Below are positions 8,705 to 17,551 of a stretch of DNA of 64,000 nucleotides, piece after piece. The notes below the pieces were generated by a model. It searched no databases. It was not told the DNA's origin and worked only from the letters and a program-made list of their open reading frames with translations. Origin of the DNA: an uncultured Bacteroidaceae bacterium (lineage in GTDB: Bacteria; Bacteroidota; Bacteroidia; Bacteroidales; Bacteroidaceae); the NCBI GenBank assembly GCA_934293005.1, contig CAKQYA010000005.1, forward strand, positions 1 to 64,000. Direction: 5' to 3'. Both the position numbers and the translations under genes were made by a program. Numbering within the stretch: the stretch's first letter is position 1; every line of letters begins with the position of its first letter.

Positions 8705-9928
8705 ATGAGACGGATAATTCTTATTATATGTATTTCACTCTCGCTTGTTGTTTGTGGATGCAGAGGTGACAAAATGGCCGACATTTATAATGATAATGGT
8801 GTGGAAATTATCAATATTGATGGTCTGAGCAGTAATATCACGTTAAACCTATCAGATGTTTATTCTGAAATAGAATACATTCCACTTGAAAGCACAGAGG
8901 CTTCTCAAGTGGGTCGTATAGAAAGTTTGGAATCTACTAAAAATGGGGAGTTTTTAGTTTTTGACAAAAGAAATGGAAAGGTTGTTCTTTTTGATGAGAA
9001 TGGTAAATATTTGAATAATATTGGATGTAGAGGCCATGGCCCTGCGGAATATTTGTCGCCTGAAATTGTCAGATACAATGCTTTCACTAATCAGGTCATA
9101 ATATATGATGGCATGAAACATGCTTTGCTTCATTACAATATGGAAGGGAAATTGGTTTCAAATACCACGCTTCATAAATATATTCGGAACTTTGGAGTGA
9201 TAGATTCGACCCATTATGCAATTTATGCAAATCATTTTGATAAAGTATCAACAGGTGAAACTGCTTATAATTTAGAAATCATAAACAATGAGGGGCATGT
9301 TTTGAAACAGTTTGAGCCGTACAATGCCGACAAAATGAATTTTAATCCGCCTGCTAACTATGTGTTTTGGCAGAATGATGGAAAATTGTTGTATATTAAG
9401 CCTTATTATTCGTATGTCTATTTTGTGACTAAAGACAAGATTGCGCCATTGTTCCATATTGATTATGGAACAGAGCAATTCTCTGTCGAATGGCTGGATA
9501 ATTGTGTATCAGTGGATGATATAGAAAACAAGATGGCTGAAAACAAATATTCTGATTTGTGGTTTTTCGGTGAAAGCTCAAACAAATACTATATGGAGAT
9601 AAACTATGCAAATGATGCGCTGTTAACAGTTGTCGTCGATAAACGTGAGGGTCACAATATCAATATGGGTGATATTTTGAATAATGATATACTTGGTCTT
9701 GTGTCGTCAATGCCAATGCACATTGCTAACGATAAAGTATATGGCGTTATAGATCCTGATGAATTTTGTCAATTTGAAGAAAAATTAGGTAATCCTCAAA
9801 TATGTCAATCATTCTGCGATGATTACAAAAAAGTAAATGGATATACAATCTCTGATAAGGATAAATATGTCGTCAAAACACTGTCAAAGAGTCAGAATCC
9901 AATTATACAGGTATGTTCGTTAAAATAG
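8705..9928 (+). CDS. 6-bladed beta-propeller lipoprotein (BF3164-like)
   Basis: I choose the ATG at 8705 because it opens a standard lipoprotein signal (MRRIILIICISLSLVVCGC); an in-frame GTG at 8672 would add an unlikely charged extension. The 407-residue product has a short linker and then the opening seen in BF3164-like propellers (ITLNLSDVYSEIEYIPLEST), followed by repeated blade-like units (FLVFDKRNGKVVLFDENGKY, then an RGHGPAEY motif). It would be anchored in a membrane by its lipidated cysteine. The molecular function of this family is not established. It sits directly downstream of an NVEALA peptide gene. Base composition is richer in A/T than the housekeeping genes around it. Confidence 0.8.
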   Translation: MRRIILIICISLSLVVCGCRGDKMADIYNDNGVEIINIDGLSSNITLNLSDVYSEIEYIPLESTEASQVGRIESLESTKNGEFLVFDKRNGKVVLFDENGKYLNNIGCRGHGPAEYLSPEIVRYNAFTNQVIIYDGMKHALLHYNMEGKLVSNTTLHKYIRNFGVIDSTHYAIYANHFDKVSTGETAYNLEIINNEGHVLKQFEPYNADKMNFNPPANYVFWQNDGKLLYIKPYYSYVYFVTKDKIAPLFHIDYGTEQFSVEWLDNCVSVDDIENKMAENKYSDLWFFGESSNKYYMEINYANDALLTVVVDKREGHNINMGDILNNDILGLVSSMPMHIANDKVYGVIDPDEFCQFEEKLGNPQICQSFCDDYKKVNGYTISDKDKYVVKTLSKSQNPIIQVCSLK

Positions 9929-10008
9929 CATTATTCCTGCTGTCTGTATTGCTGCTTGTTGGGTGTAAGCGGCATAACGGCGTTGATGACACGAGCCCCG
10001 AAAGCTAA
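9913..10008 (+). pseudogene. Stub of a second lipoprotein gene
   Basis: An ATG at 9913, overlapping the last codons of the propeller gene in another frame, opens 31 codons: MFVKIALFLLSVLLLVGC and then a short polar tail. This is a complete lipoprotein signal peptide with nothing to anchor. The stop codon lies inside the hairpin at 9987-10030. It looks like the 5' remnant of a second lipoprotein gene cut off by a deletion that joined it to a terminator. A genuine tiny lipopeptide cannot be excluded. Confidence 0.45.
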
Positions 10009-10030
10009 AAAACTTTCGGGGCTCGTGTCA
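9987..10030. terminator. 18-bp perfect hairpin between convergent genes
   Basis: Left arm 9987-10004 and right arm 10013-10030 are perfectly complementary (TGACACGAGCCCCGAAAG and its complement) with an 8-base A-rich loop. It lies between the plus-strand lipoprotein unit and the minus-strand xylanase gene and could stop both. The uridine tract is poor on both sides. A second small hairpin (AAGAGGC...GCCTCTT, about 10038-10061) lies nearer the xylanase end. Confidence 0.65.
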
Positions 10031-10096
10031 TTATGGGAAAGAGGCCCTTTTGTAGCCTCTTAAGTTGGGGGGCGAATCGTTAAACATTCCCATGTG

Positions 10097-12808
10097 TTAT
10101 TTGTTTAAATATTTCTTGCCGTTTTTGATTATTATGCCGTTGTATGAGTTGTCTACAGGCATTCCCATGAGGTTTGTTGAATGCGTGGTGTTGCCTGCTG
10201 CTTCCTTGTTTGTCTCCAAGTCATTGATGCCAGTGTCTTCTGGTTGAATGCATACCATCTCGAGTTTGTCAATGTTGCAGTTGGCTCCGACAATATTGAG
10301 TCGAAGAATGTGATTGCCTTCTGTCAATGGTGTGCTGATGGTCGCAGATACATTCTTGTAGATGTCCCAAGTGTTGTCGCCAGTCTTAGGCACGGTTATG
10401 CGGCATAGTGTCTTTGTCTTTCCGTCTGTCACGTCTCCAAGGCTGATGGCTCCTCCTGTGGTGCCTGACGATACGGTAGCTATGCATTTGTACTTGCCTG
10501 GTGTGGTGACATTGACGCTGTATTCAAGCCATTCGCCTTTGGCTGTATATCCTATTGCATAACCGCCATCACATTTCACTATGTCAACGCCTCCGTTGTC
10601 AGTGCGATACGATGCATTGCCTTCATCTTTGTTGTCAGAGTCGTGGAAGGTAAATCCTTCTTCACCCTTGTCGAAGTTCTCGGCTTCGATGATGCCGGGC
10701 AAATCAACAACGCCTTTGAATGGCACTCGTTTAGGACTGACGTTTAGGATGCAAGTCTGTATGGTCGATTGTCTTCCTTCTGCATCAGTTGCTATGGCAG
10801 AGATGATGTGCTCGCCTTTGACTTTTGGCGTGTAAGCAGTCTCATAAGGAGCGGAGTTCACGGTCTTGTACAGAATGCCGTCAATGTAGAATTTCACATT
10901 TTGTATTTCTTCATCAAAATCCACATCTGCCTTTATTGCCGTTTCGGTGTCCACCATGCCAGTCTTAGTGTCTGTTGCAAGAGTCATTACGATGCTTTCG
11001 TTAAGGACGACACGCTTAAATGTCATTTTGTCGAGGTTTGCAACATATTGTCCGTCACCACTGCCTGTGATGGAGAATCGTATTATTTGCTGGCCTGCTT
11101 CAAGTGGAAGCAGCAGGCGGCCATGTGCTGTCTTGTATGTAGACCAGCTGCCAGTCTTGGCAAGTGGCTGCTTCTCGTCTGTGAGCAGTGTCTGTCCGTC
11201 GGCAGAGCTGAGAGATATGCTGAATCTTGCTCCGTTTTCTGGCGCAGCGTAATATATGTCGTATGAGTAAAGCCCTGCTTCTTTCACATTTACAGTATAT
11301 TCCATCCATTCGCCAACTTCAGTCCATCCCACTCCATAGCCAGAAGTGCACTTGATGATGTCGATGCCCCCTGTGTCGGTGCGGTAAGATGCAGCATCGC
11401 CTTGCTTTTGGCTGTTGTTGTCATGGAAGGCTATGCCGTCAGCTCCTGAGTCGAAATTCTCAAACTGTACAATGCCTGGTAGTTCGGCAGGTTTGTTCTT
11501 GTAAGGGGCGCGTGGGTTGCATACGTTGATGGTTGAATAGCGTGTCCATGTTTCCCCATCGGTAGTTGTGACCACTGCTTTAAGTTCCTGCGAACCGAGT
11601 GTTGTTGGTGTGTATGTTGTTGTGTACAGGCCATTTTCACCATCTGTCATAGATGCTATGAGTGAACCTTTAGCGTATAGGTCAACCTTCTCTATTGTTT
11701 TTGTCTTCATTCTGGCTCGCACTGTGATGGTGCTTTCCGCATTTTTCTCTATGTTGAGCGAGGCTGGCTTAATGTATACAGATGCTTCCTTTACCATGCC
11801 GGGGAATGGGCTCTTTGCGTTTTTTGCCTTGTCTGTCTTCATGTATTCTCTGAGCCAAGTCATGGCAGGCCTGTCTTTGCCGTTTTTGATTATGCCCGAG
11901 TTGCCGTCTGTGGTCCATGTGCGTCCGTAGATATACCCCCACAAGGTTATGCCAGCCACATAGTCAGATTCCCACATGTATGGAATCTGTTCTTTATAGC
12001 GTTTGAGCTGCAGATCATCATCGCTTGTGCCGATGTCGTATTCAGTGCTGTACATTGGCATCTTCAAGGCATTTTGTATTTTAGTCATAGACTGCTTGAA
12101 TTTTGTGATGTCGCAGTCGGTGAGATCATGGCTCTGGCAGCCATATGCGTCGATAGGAGCTCCAGCGTCGCGAAGTGTCTTGACAAGGTCGATGTATTGG
12201 TCGGTGTTCCATTGGAACGTGTTGAAGTCGTTGTATATGAGGATGGCGTCTGGCCATCGCTCGTATGCCAGTTCAAAGGCCTTGATAATCCAGTCGTAGC
12301 CAGTCTTGCCTGTGCCTCCCAATGCTTCGATGAAGTAGGGCGTGCCTGCTTGATGTCCGCTGATGGCTTCGTTAACAACATCGATGAGTTGAAGGTTGGG
12401 ATACCGTTTCTTTACGGCATCCATCCATTGAACTATCTCCTTGTATCTTTGGGCGGGAGTTTGGCTTTCAATCCACTTTGGATATTGGGAACCCCACACA
12501 AGAGCGTGAAACTTGAAAGGGAATTTGTGGTTCTTCGCATAGTTGTATGCATTGTCGGAGCCACCCCAATTAAAATTGTTGTTGGTTCCTTCTATTGAAC
12601 CCCATTTCGATTCGTTTTCACAAGTGATTTGATTCCATAGGGTGTGGTATTTCTCGTTGCCGTAGTCGACATTGTACGATGTGGTGATGTTGCCGAGAAA
12701 CTTGTCCCTGTTGGACGACAATTGTGCCTTGGCCGTGCTGGCGCACATGGTGACAGCAAGCGAGAGTGTCAGAGTGTGCTTTAGTTTGGATGTAAAGAAT
12801 TTGTTCAT
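10097..12808 (-). CDS. Secreted GH10 endo-xylanase with tandem Ig-like and CBM6 modules
   Basis: The 903-residue protein has a signal peptide (to about residue 28) and a GH10 barrel (about 30-335), with acid/base Glu137 in DVVNEA and nucleophile Glu246 in STEYDIG. An Ig-like module (about 345-432), a CBM6-like module (about 435-580, starting PGIVQFENFDSG), a second Ig-like module (about 590-690) and a second CBM6-like module (about 695-845, starting PGIIEAENFDKG) follow. It would cut the xylan backbone. The extreme C-terminus (YNGIIIKNGKKYLNK) resembles the end of a type IX secretion sorting domain, which suggests export to the cell surface or medium. No SusC/SusD pair is adjacent, so this is not a complete polysaccharide-utilisation locus. 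The gene has no close co-directional partner. Confidence 0.93.
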   Translation of the reverse strand: MNKFFTSKLKHTLTLSLAVTMCASTAKAQLSSNRDKFLGNITTSYNVDYGNEKYHTLWNQITCENESKWGSIEGTNNNFNWGGSDNAYNYAKNHKFPFKFHALVWGSQYPKWIESQTPAQRYKEIVQWMDAVKKRYPNLQLIDVVNEAISGHQAGTPYFIEALGGTGKTGYDWIIKAFELAYERWPDAILIYNDFNTFQWNTDQYIDLVKTLRDAGAPIDAYGCQSHDLTDCDITKFKQSMTKIQNALKMPMYSTEYDIGTSDDDLQLKRYKEQIPYMWESDYVAGITLWGYIYGRTWTTDGNSGIIKNGKDRPAMTWLREYMKTDKAKNAKSPFPGMVKEASVYIKPASLNIEKNAESTITVRARMKTKTIEKVDLYAKGSLIASMTDGENGLYTTTYTPTTLGSQELKAVVTTTDGETWTRYSTINVCNPRAPYKNKPAELPGIVQFENFDSGADGIAFHDNNSQKQGDAASYRTDTGGIDIIKCTSGYGVGWTEVGEWMEYTVNVKEAGLYSYDIYYAAPENGARFSISLSSADGQTLLTDEKQPLAKTGSWSTYKTAHGRLLLPLEAGQQIIRFSITGSGDGQYVANLDKMTFKRVVLNESIVMTLATDTKTGMVDTETAIKADVDFDEEIQNVKFYIDGILYKTVNSAPYETAYTPKVKGEHIISAIATDAEGRQSTIQTCILNVSPKRVPFKGVVDLPGIIEAENFDKGEEGFTFHDSDNKDEGNASYRTDNGGVDIVKCDGGYAIGYTAKGEWLEYSVNVTTPGKYKCIATVSSGTTGGAISLGDVTDGKTKTLCRITVPKTGDNTWDIYKNVSATISTPLTEGNHILRLNIVGANCNIDKLEMVCIQPEDTGINDLETNKEAAGNTTHSTNLMGMPVDNSYNGIIIKNGKKYLNK

Positions 12809-12894
12809 GTTTAGGAATATTGATTGATAGTGTATGTGTAAAAAAATCTAAGTGTCTATAGATGCCGCATGCATGTGCTATGAATGCATGCTTT

Positions 12895-13097
12895 GTTAAG
12901 CCGAATTGGTCTTAGGCCGAGACTAAGTAATCTTTTATTAGATTGTTTGTTGTTTTCAACTCTTGTCGGTGTCGCTTTCTGCATCTTGCAACCGTCAGCA
13001 TTTCGCCATGGGCTGACTTGCATTCATCGCGCTTGTGCGATGTGTTCAAAACTAACATTTATAAGATTCAGAATATCATCACCGACTCAAGGGTTAA
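12895..13097 (+). repeat. Diverged long fold-back repeat (family A)
   Basis: The ends GTTAAGCCGAATTGGTCTTA and ATCACCGACTCAAGGGTTAAT are decayed forms of the family terminal repeats. The internal GTTTTCAACTCTTGTCGG and GCATCTTGC segments align with the copies at 48.2 and 53.4 kb, while the middle has diverged. It takes up most of the gap 12809-13286 upstream of both the xylanase gene (minus) and the thioesterase gene (plus). Confidence 0.65.
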
Positions 13098-13209
13098 TAT
13101 GTGTTTGTAAAGGTATTGCTATTTGTTGAAAAGACAAAGTAATTGGCTGAAAAAAACACAATCAAGGCTCATTGTTGTGTAATGATGATGATAATTGGCC
13201 GACTTTTGC

Positions 13210-13217
13210 TAACTTTG
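13210..13217 (+). promoter_or_regulatory. -7 promoter element of the thioesterase gene
   Basis: TAACTTTG matches TAnnTTTG. It lies 70 bases before the ATG at 13287. Confidence 0.5.
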
Positions 13218-13286
13218 CATGAGTTTTTCAAGGGCCAATAGGTTTGGTGTAAAACATGTGAATAATAATACATATATATAATTATA

Positions 13287-13661
13287 ATGATTGAGACAGG
13301 TTTAATACATACGAGTGAGACTGTTGTTGCTGAAAACAACACAGCTATAGCATTGGGTTCGGGCGACATGCCTGTGTTTGCCACACCAGCCATGATGGCT
13401 TTGATGGAAAATGCTGCCATGCTGGCGGTTGCTGGCGAATTGCCAGAAGGTTGCACCACTGTTGGCGGCCATATTGAGTCGTCACATGTACGTCCGACAA
13501 AAGTGGGGGATAAGGTGCGCGCCATGGCTGAAGTGACAAAGGTTGAAGGAAAGAAAATATATTTCAAGGTCTCGGCATATGCTGGTGGTGAACTGATAGG
13601 TGAGGGTGAACATCTTCGTTTTGTTGTTGATAAAGAAAAATTCTTGTCTCGGCTGAAGTAA
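13287..13661 (+). CDS. FlK-like hotdog-fold thioesterase
   Basis: A 124-residue single-domain hotdog protein. The residues Thr33, Glu41 and His67 occur with the same spacing (8 and 26) as the catalytic Thr42, Glu50 and His76 of fluoroacetyl-CoA thioesterase FlK. The surrounding motifs PVFATPAMMALMENAA and HIESSHVRPTKVGD are typical of this family. It probably hydrolyses a small acyl-CoA in the cytoplasm; the natural substrate in this lineage is not known and need not be fluorinated. A HAD hydrolase gene follows 82 bases downstream. Confidence 0.85.
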   Translation: MIETGLIHTSETVVAENNTAIALGSGDMPVFATPAMMALMENAAMLAVAGELPEGCTTVGGHIESSHVRPTKVGDKVRAMAEVTKVEGKKIYFKVSAYAGGELIGEGEHLRFVVDKEKFLSRLK

Positions 13662-13743
13662 GGCTATATTCTCTGCCATGTGCGGAATGCATAGCACATG
13701 GCTTTGGACATGAATGTCCAATGGAAATAGAAGATTGTTTATT

Positions 13744-14568
13744 ATGATTGATGAAAAATTCATTAGAGAGGCAGCTGATGCTTATTTGCGTGAACATGGA
13801 TATGAAAGCATAAAGTTGAAGGCTGCGATGTTTGACATGGATGGAGTGCTCTTCGACTCCATGCGCAACCATGCTAAATCATGGCATGAGACAATGGCTC
13901 ATTTTGGTATGGACTTACCTGAATGGGAAGCATATATGCATGAAGGGCGCACAGGAGCAGGCACTATAAATATAGTGTCCATGCGAGAGCGCGGACATGA
14001 GGCCACAAAAGAAGAAATCGCAGATATTTACGCTTACAAGAGCGATTTGTTCAACAAATGCCCGAAGGCAGAGCGCATGCCATGGGCGTACGAACTCTTG
14101 CAGAAAGTGAAAGCAAGCGGCGTGGTGCCAATGGTTGTCACAGGAAGCGGACAGAAGACATTGCTTGAGCGTTTGAATCGTAATTTCCCTGATGTTTTCC
14201 AGCAAGACCTTATGGTCACAGCTTTCGATGTGAAATATGGTAAGCCTAACCCTGAACCTTATCTTATGGGCATGGAAAAGTATAAGGCTTTTGTGAGAAA
14301 ATGCGGTGGCACGGCTGCAGATGCCACTGTATGTGCTGATGGTGTGTCTCACCATACTTCCGAAGCCTTGGCTCCTAACAATTTCATAGTGGTGGAGAAT
14401 GCGCCCCTTGGCGTTGAGGCAGGTGTGGCTGCTGGTGTGTTCACTATTGCTGTAAACACTGGTCCGCTGCCTGATGATGCTCTGTTGAGTAAAGGAGCAA
14501 ACATTCTTTTCCATTCAATGCAAGAATTCTTTGATTCTTGGGATATGGTCAAGGCTGTGCTCATCTGA
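13744..14568 (+). CDS. HAD-superfamily hydrolase (beta-phosphoglucomutase-like)
   Basis: The protein is 274 residues from the preferred ATG at 13744; an in-frame ATG at 13714 would add ten residues. Motif I is FDMDGVLFDS, followed by a helical cap domain with HEGRTGA, motif II in MVVTGSG, a motif III lysine in KYGKPNPEP and motif IV around VVENAPLGVEAG. This is the subfamily I layout of phosphatases and phosphoglucomutases acting on small sugar phosphates or nucleotides. Between motif III and motif IV there is an extra segment with several cysteines (RKCGGTAADATVCADGVSHH) that I do not associate with the usual core. The substrate is not predictable. Confidence 0.87.
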   Translation: MIDEKFIREAADAYLREHGYESIKLKAAMFDMDGVLFDSMRNHAKSWHETMAHFGMDLPEWEAYMHEGRTGAGTINIVSMRERGHEATKEEIADIYAYKSDLFNKCPKAERMPWAYELLQKVKASGVVPMVVTGSGQKTLLERLNRNFPDVFQQDLMVTAFDVKYGKPNPEPYLMGMEKYKAFVRKCGGTAADATVCADGVSHHTSEALAPNNFIVVENAPLGVEAGVAAGVFTIAVNTGPLPDDALLSKGANILFHSMQEFFDSWDMVKAVLI

Positions 14569-14689
14569 TTGCAAGAATTTTGCGATTCTTCATTGGAGAA
14601 GGTTGGCTGGCAATGTTTCATTAGTGGAAGAATGAAGAAGTGATATTTGATCGTTTGTGACGATGGCAGTCATTGAGCTTGATGTGTGC

Positions 14690-15388
14690 TCAATGGCTGT
14701 TGGTCCACATGATGCCGTTGATGATGCGCCCATCGCAATGGCGCCTTGCAGAATAGAAACGGTCATAATGAGTGTATGTGTCAATACCTGCAATAGTGAT
14801 GTTTGCAGGATTAACACCTTTGCTGGTTAGCTGCTGACGGTTGCACTCCCAAAGGTCTATATGCCAACGTGTTTCGCTTTTGTCACGCATTCCGGGGTAT
14901 TTGCGTGCAAGTGTGTCCATGGAAAAACCTGCTTTTGCAAACTGTTCATAAACCTCTTCGCCCACTTCGAAACTGTCTACACTAATGCCTGGGCCAATAA
15001 TTGCATGCAGGTTCTCTGGCTGTGTGCTGTAGACTGATTTTAACACCTCAATGTTTGTTTCCACAATGCGTTGTAGCGTGCCTTTCCATCCGGCATGCAC
15101 AGCCGAAACGATATGTGTCTTGTCGTCCCACAGAAGCACAGGTATGCAGTCGGCGGTCTTCACGCATACACATACATCGGTAAGGTTGGTTGATAGCGCA
15201 TCAACTCCATCTGTTCGGATGGCCTGTTCCAATGGAGATAACGATAGGAAAGCCTCGTCAATTATAACTGTGCGTGTGCCATGCACTTGGTGGTTGGGCA
15301 TGTATAAAGCTGGCGTCTGCACAGAAACACCGCCATCTCTTGTTGTGGAGAAGGCGGTGATGTGTGAAGGTGTGTTGTATGTCAACAT
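14690..15388 (-). CDS. pgeF: Peptidoglycan editing factor PgeF (YfiH/DUF152 family), shortened
   Basis: This cytoplasmic enzyme family (also called polyphenol oxidase or laccase domain) is linked to removing misincorporated L-Ser from peptidoglycan precursors, and some members act on purine nucleosides. The metal-binding residues are present: His36 in NHQVHG, Cys81 in KTADC and His98 in AVHAGWKG. At 232 residues it is short. The segment of about 35 residues that usually lies between the N-terminal strand (AFSTTRDGGVS) and the QVHG motif appears to be missing without loss of frame. The gene follows obgE by 57 bases on the same strand. Confidence 0.88.
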   Translation of the reverse strand: MLTYNTPSHITAFSTTRDGGVSVQTPALYMPNHQVHGTRTVIIDEAFLSLSPLEQAIRTDGVDALSTNLTDVCVCVKTADCIPVLLWDDKTHIVSAVHAGWKGTLQRIVETNIEVLKSVYSTQPENLHAIIGPGISVDSFEVGEEVYEQFAKAGFSMDTLARKYPGMRDKSETRWHIDLWECNRQQLTSKGVNPANITIAGIDTYTHYDRFYSARRHCDGRIINGIMWTNSH

Positions 15389-15445
15389 TATGTTAGTATG
15401 TATGTTGTGTGAGAAAAGGAGAATATTCCTTTCCTCCTTTATTTG

Positions 15446-16636
15446 TCATTCTTCGTACTCAAAGTCATCGAGGTCTTCAATGTCATCGTCATCGAGATAT
15501 TCGATGTCGTCATCGTCAACAGTTGCATCGTCATCCCAACCTTCATCATCGTCATCTTGGATGGCGTCCATGTAGGCGAAGGTCTTTGTGGCACGGATGA
15601 TGGACTCTTGTGTGTTGATGGCGGCAATCTTGTTGCTTTCGCTGTTCATTTCTTTCCAGAGCACATCCTTCAGCTCTTGCAAGCCTTGATGGGCAACAGA
15701 ACTGATGAACACCACAGGGATGTCGTCTGGCAGCCCTTCTTTGAGCATCTCCTTCAACTCGTCGTCTTGTCCGAGAAGATCGCATTTGGTGATGGCGAGC
15801 ACACGTCCCTTGTCAAGAAGGTCAGGGTTGAATTGTCCCAGTTCGTTGAGCAGCACGTCATATTCATGGCGGATATCCTCAGTGTCGGCTGGCACCATGA
15901 ATAGCAGCAGCGAATTGCGTTCGATGTGACGCAGAAAACGCAAGCCGAGGCCGCGTCCTTCGCTTGCTCCCTCAATGATGCCAGGTATGTCTGCTATGAC
16001 AAACGATTGTCCGTCACGATATGAGACGATGCCGAGCGATGGCTCAAGTGTGGTGAAGGGGTAGTTGTCAATTCTTGGCTTAGCTGACGATATTGCATTG
16101 ACGAGGGTCGATTTGCCTGCATTAGGGAATCCTACAAGGCCCACGTCTGCAAGAAGCTTGAGCTCAAGGATTACTGTGCGCTCTTGCATTGGTTCTCCAG
16201 GCTGGGCGTAGCGGGGAGCTTTGTTGGTGGGAGTGGCAAAATTGAAGTTGCCAAGTCCGCCGCGGCCGCCATGGAGAAGGATGACTTCCTGTCCATGCTC
16301 TGTGACATCACATATGAATTCGCCTGTCTCGGCATCATATACGGCCGTGCCGCAAGGCACCTCTATGTAGCTGTTGGCACCTTGCTTGCCTGTCGACTTG
16401 CATTTTGAGCCGTTGCCGCCATGCTCTGCTTGAATGTGGCGGTCGTAGCGCAGATGCAGCAGCGTCCAATAGTTTCGGTTGCCACGCAGGATGACATGTC
16501 CGCCACGACCTCCGTTACCACCGTCGGGGCCGCCCTTGGGTAGGTATTTAGCTCTGTGCATGTGCGTTGAGCCTCGTCCTCCACGTCCTGAGCGGCAATA
16601 AATCTTTACGTAGTCAATGAAATTTGATTCTGCCAT
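15446..16636 (-). CDS. obgE: Obg-family ribosome-assembly GTPase
   Basis: Translation from the ATG at 16636 gives 396 residues beginning MAESNFIDYVKIYCRSGRGG, the conserved glycine-rich Obg domain; the upstream in-frame GTG at 16663 is unlikely. The Obg fold covers about 1-158. The G domain follows with G1 GFPNAGKST, G3 DIPGII and G4 TKCD. The C-terminal tail is strikingly acidic, with runs of aspartate over the last 40 residues, a feature of Obg proteins in this phylum. It acts in large-subunit maturation and stress signalling. It is preceded by adk after a 270-base gap and followed by pgeF. Confidence 0.97.
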   Translation of the reverse strand: MAESNFIDYVKIYCRSGRGGRGSTHMHRAKYLPKGGPDGGNGGRGGHVILRGNRNYWTLLHLRYDRHIQAEHGGNGSKCKSTGKQGANSYIEVPCGTAVYDAETGEFICDVTEHGQEVILLHGGRGGLGNFNFATPTNKAPRYAQPGEPMQERTVILELKLLADVGLVGFPNAGKSTLVNAISSAKPRIDNYPFTTLEPSLGIVSYRDGQSFVIADIPGIIEGASEGRGLGLRFLRHIERNSLLLFMVPADTEDIRHEYDVLLNELGQFNPDLLDKGRVLAITKCDLLGQDDELKEMLKEGLPDDIPVVFISSVAHQGLQELKDVLWKEMNSESNKIAAINTQESIIRATKTFAYMDAIQDDDDEGWDDDATVDDDDIEYLDDDDIEDLDDFEYEE

Positions 16637-16651
16637 TAAAAGGTTGTTTAA

Positions 16652-16698
16652 TATGGGGAACACTGTTCACATAGTCTCATGCGGACATGTTCCCCATA
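16652..16698. repeat. Inverted repeat in the leader of obgE
   Basis: Arms of 11 bases (TATGGGGAACA at 16652-16662 and its complement at 16688-16698) flank a 25-base loop just upstream of the obgE start. It could form an RNA hairpin in the leader or act as a protein site. No known riboswitch is recognised. The rest of the gap 16637-16906 shows nothing recognisable. Confidence 0.4.
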
Positions 16699-16906
16699 AT
16701 AGTGTTTTAAGCAGGTGCTCTTCATCGACATGCGATTTTGTGCTGAAATGTTTTTTGAAACACATGCCCAATGGAGTGCATTGCCGATAGTGGAGCTCCA
16801 TGCTTTAATGTTATGAAATAATAACGCCATCTTGCTTTGATTGTTCTTTCCCTTTCGTGATTCGTGGAAAGTGTTGTGTGGCGTTGCCTCATCGGGGAAA
16901 TCTGGA

Positions 16907-17479
16907 TTATGCGTTCTTCTCTATTACAGCGAAGATTTCAGAAAGCATAGTTTCCTTTGAACCTTTCCATGTGAAGGTGTTGCGTATGCCTTCCTTCTCG
17001 AACCAGTCTGCAAGAGGTGCGGTCTGGTTATGGTATACCTCAAAGCGCTTCTTGATTGTCTCTTCATTGTCATCTGCGCGTCCTTGTTCTTTCGCACGAT
17101 TGAGAAGACGTGCCATGAGCACATCCTCGCCCACTACAAGTTCGATCATCATGCCCATGTCGTCGCCACGCTCGGCGAGCATGTTTTTCAATGCCTCTGC
17201 CTGTGCTATAGTGCGTGGGAATCCATCGAAGATGACCCCTTTGCCCTTAGGCTGCTCGTCATAAGTTTTTGCGAGGATGTCAATCATCAGTTCGTCTGGG
17301 ATGAGTTGGCCATTGTCGATATATCCTTTGGCAATCTTGCCAAGTTCTGTTCCATTCTTGATTTCGTTGCGGAGCACGTCGCCTGTTGAGATGTGACCCA
17401 TTTCATACTTAGCGACAATCTCGTCGCTGTAAGTGCCTTTGCCTGAGCCTGGGGCACCAAAAATGATGATATTCTTCAT
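16907..17479 (-). CDS. adk: Adenylate kinase
   Basis: A 190-residue enzyme interconverting AMP plus ATP with two ADP. The P-loop GAPGSGKGT lies at residues 7-15, the AMP-binding segment STGDVLR follows, and FDGFPRT carries the conserved catalytic-site residues. The LID region is short, the form without the zinc-binding insertion, consistent with the 190-residue length. It lies 72 bases after hpt on the same strand. The order hpt-adk-obgE-pgeF suggests a nucleotide and ribosome housekeeping unit. Confidence 0.98.
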   Translation of the reverse strand: MKNIIIFGAPGSGKGTYSDEIVAKYEMGHISTGDVLRNEIKNGTELGKIAKGYIDNGQLIPDELMIDILAKTYDEQPKGKGVIFDGFPRTIAQAEALKNMLAERGDDMGMMIELVVGEDVLMARLLNRAKEQGRADDNEETIKKRFEVYHNQTAPLADWFEKEGIRNTFTWKGSKETMLSEIFAVIEKNA

Positions 17480-17551
17480 TTGTTTTTCTTAAAATGTTTT
17501 TTTTATATGTTTATGTTTGTGACAAAATGCTGTTGACATGTGTGGTTTGTT

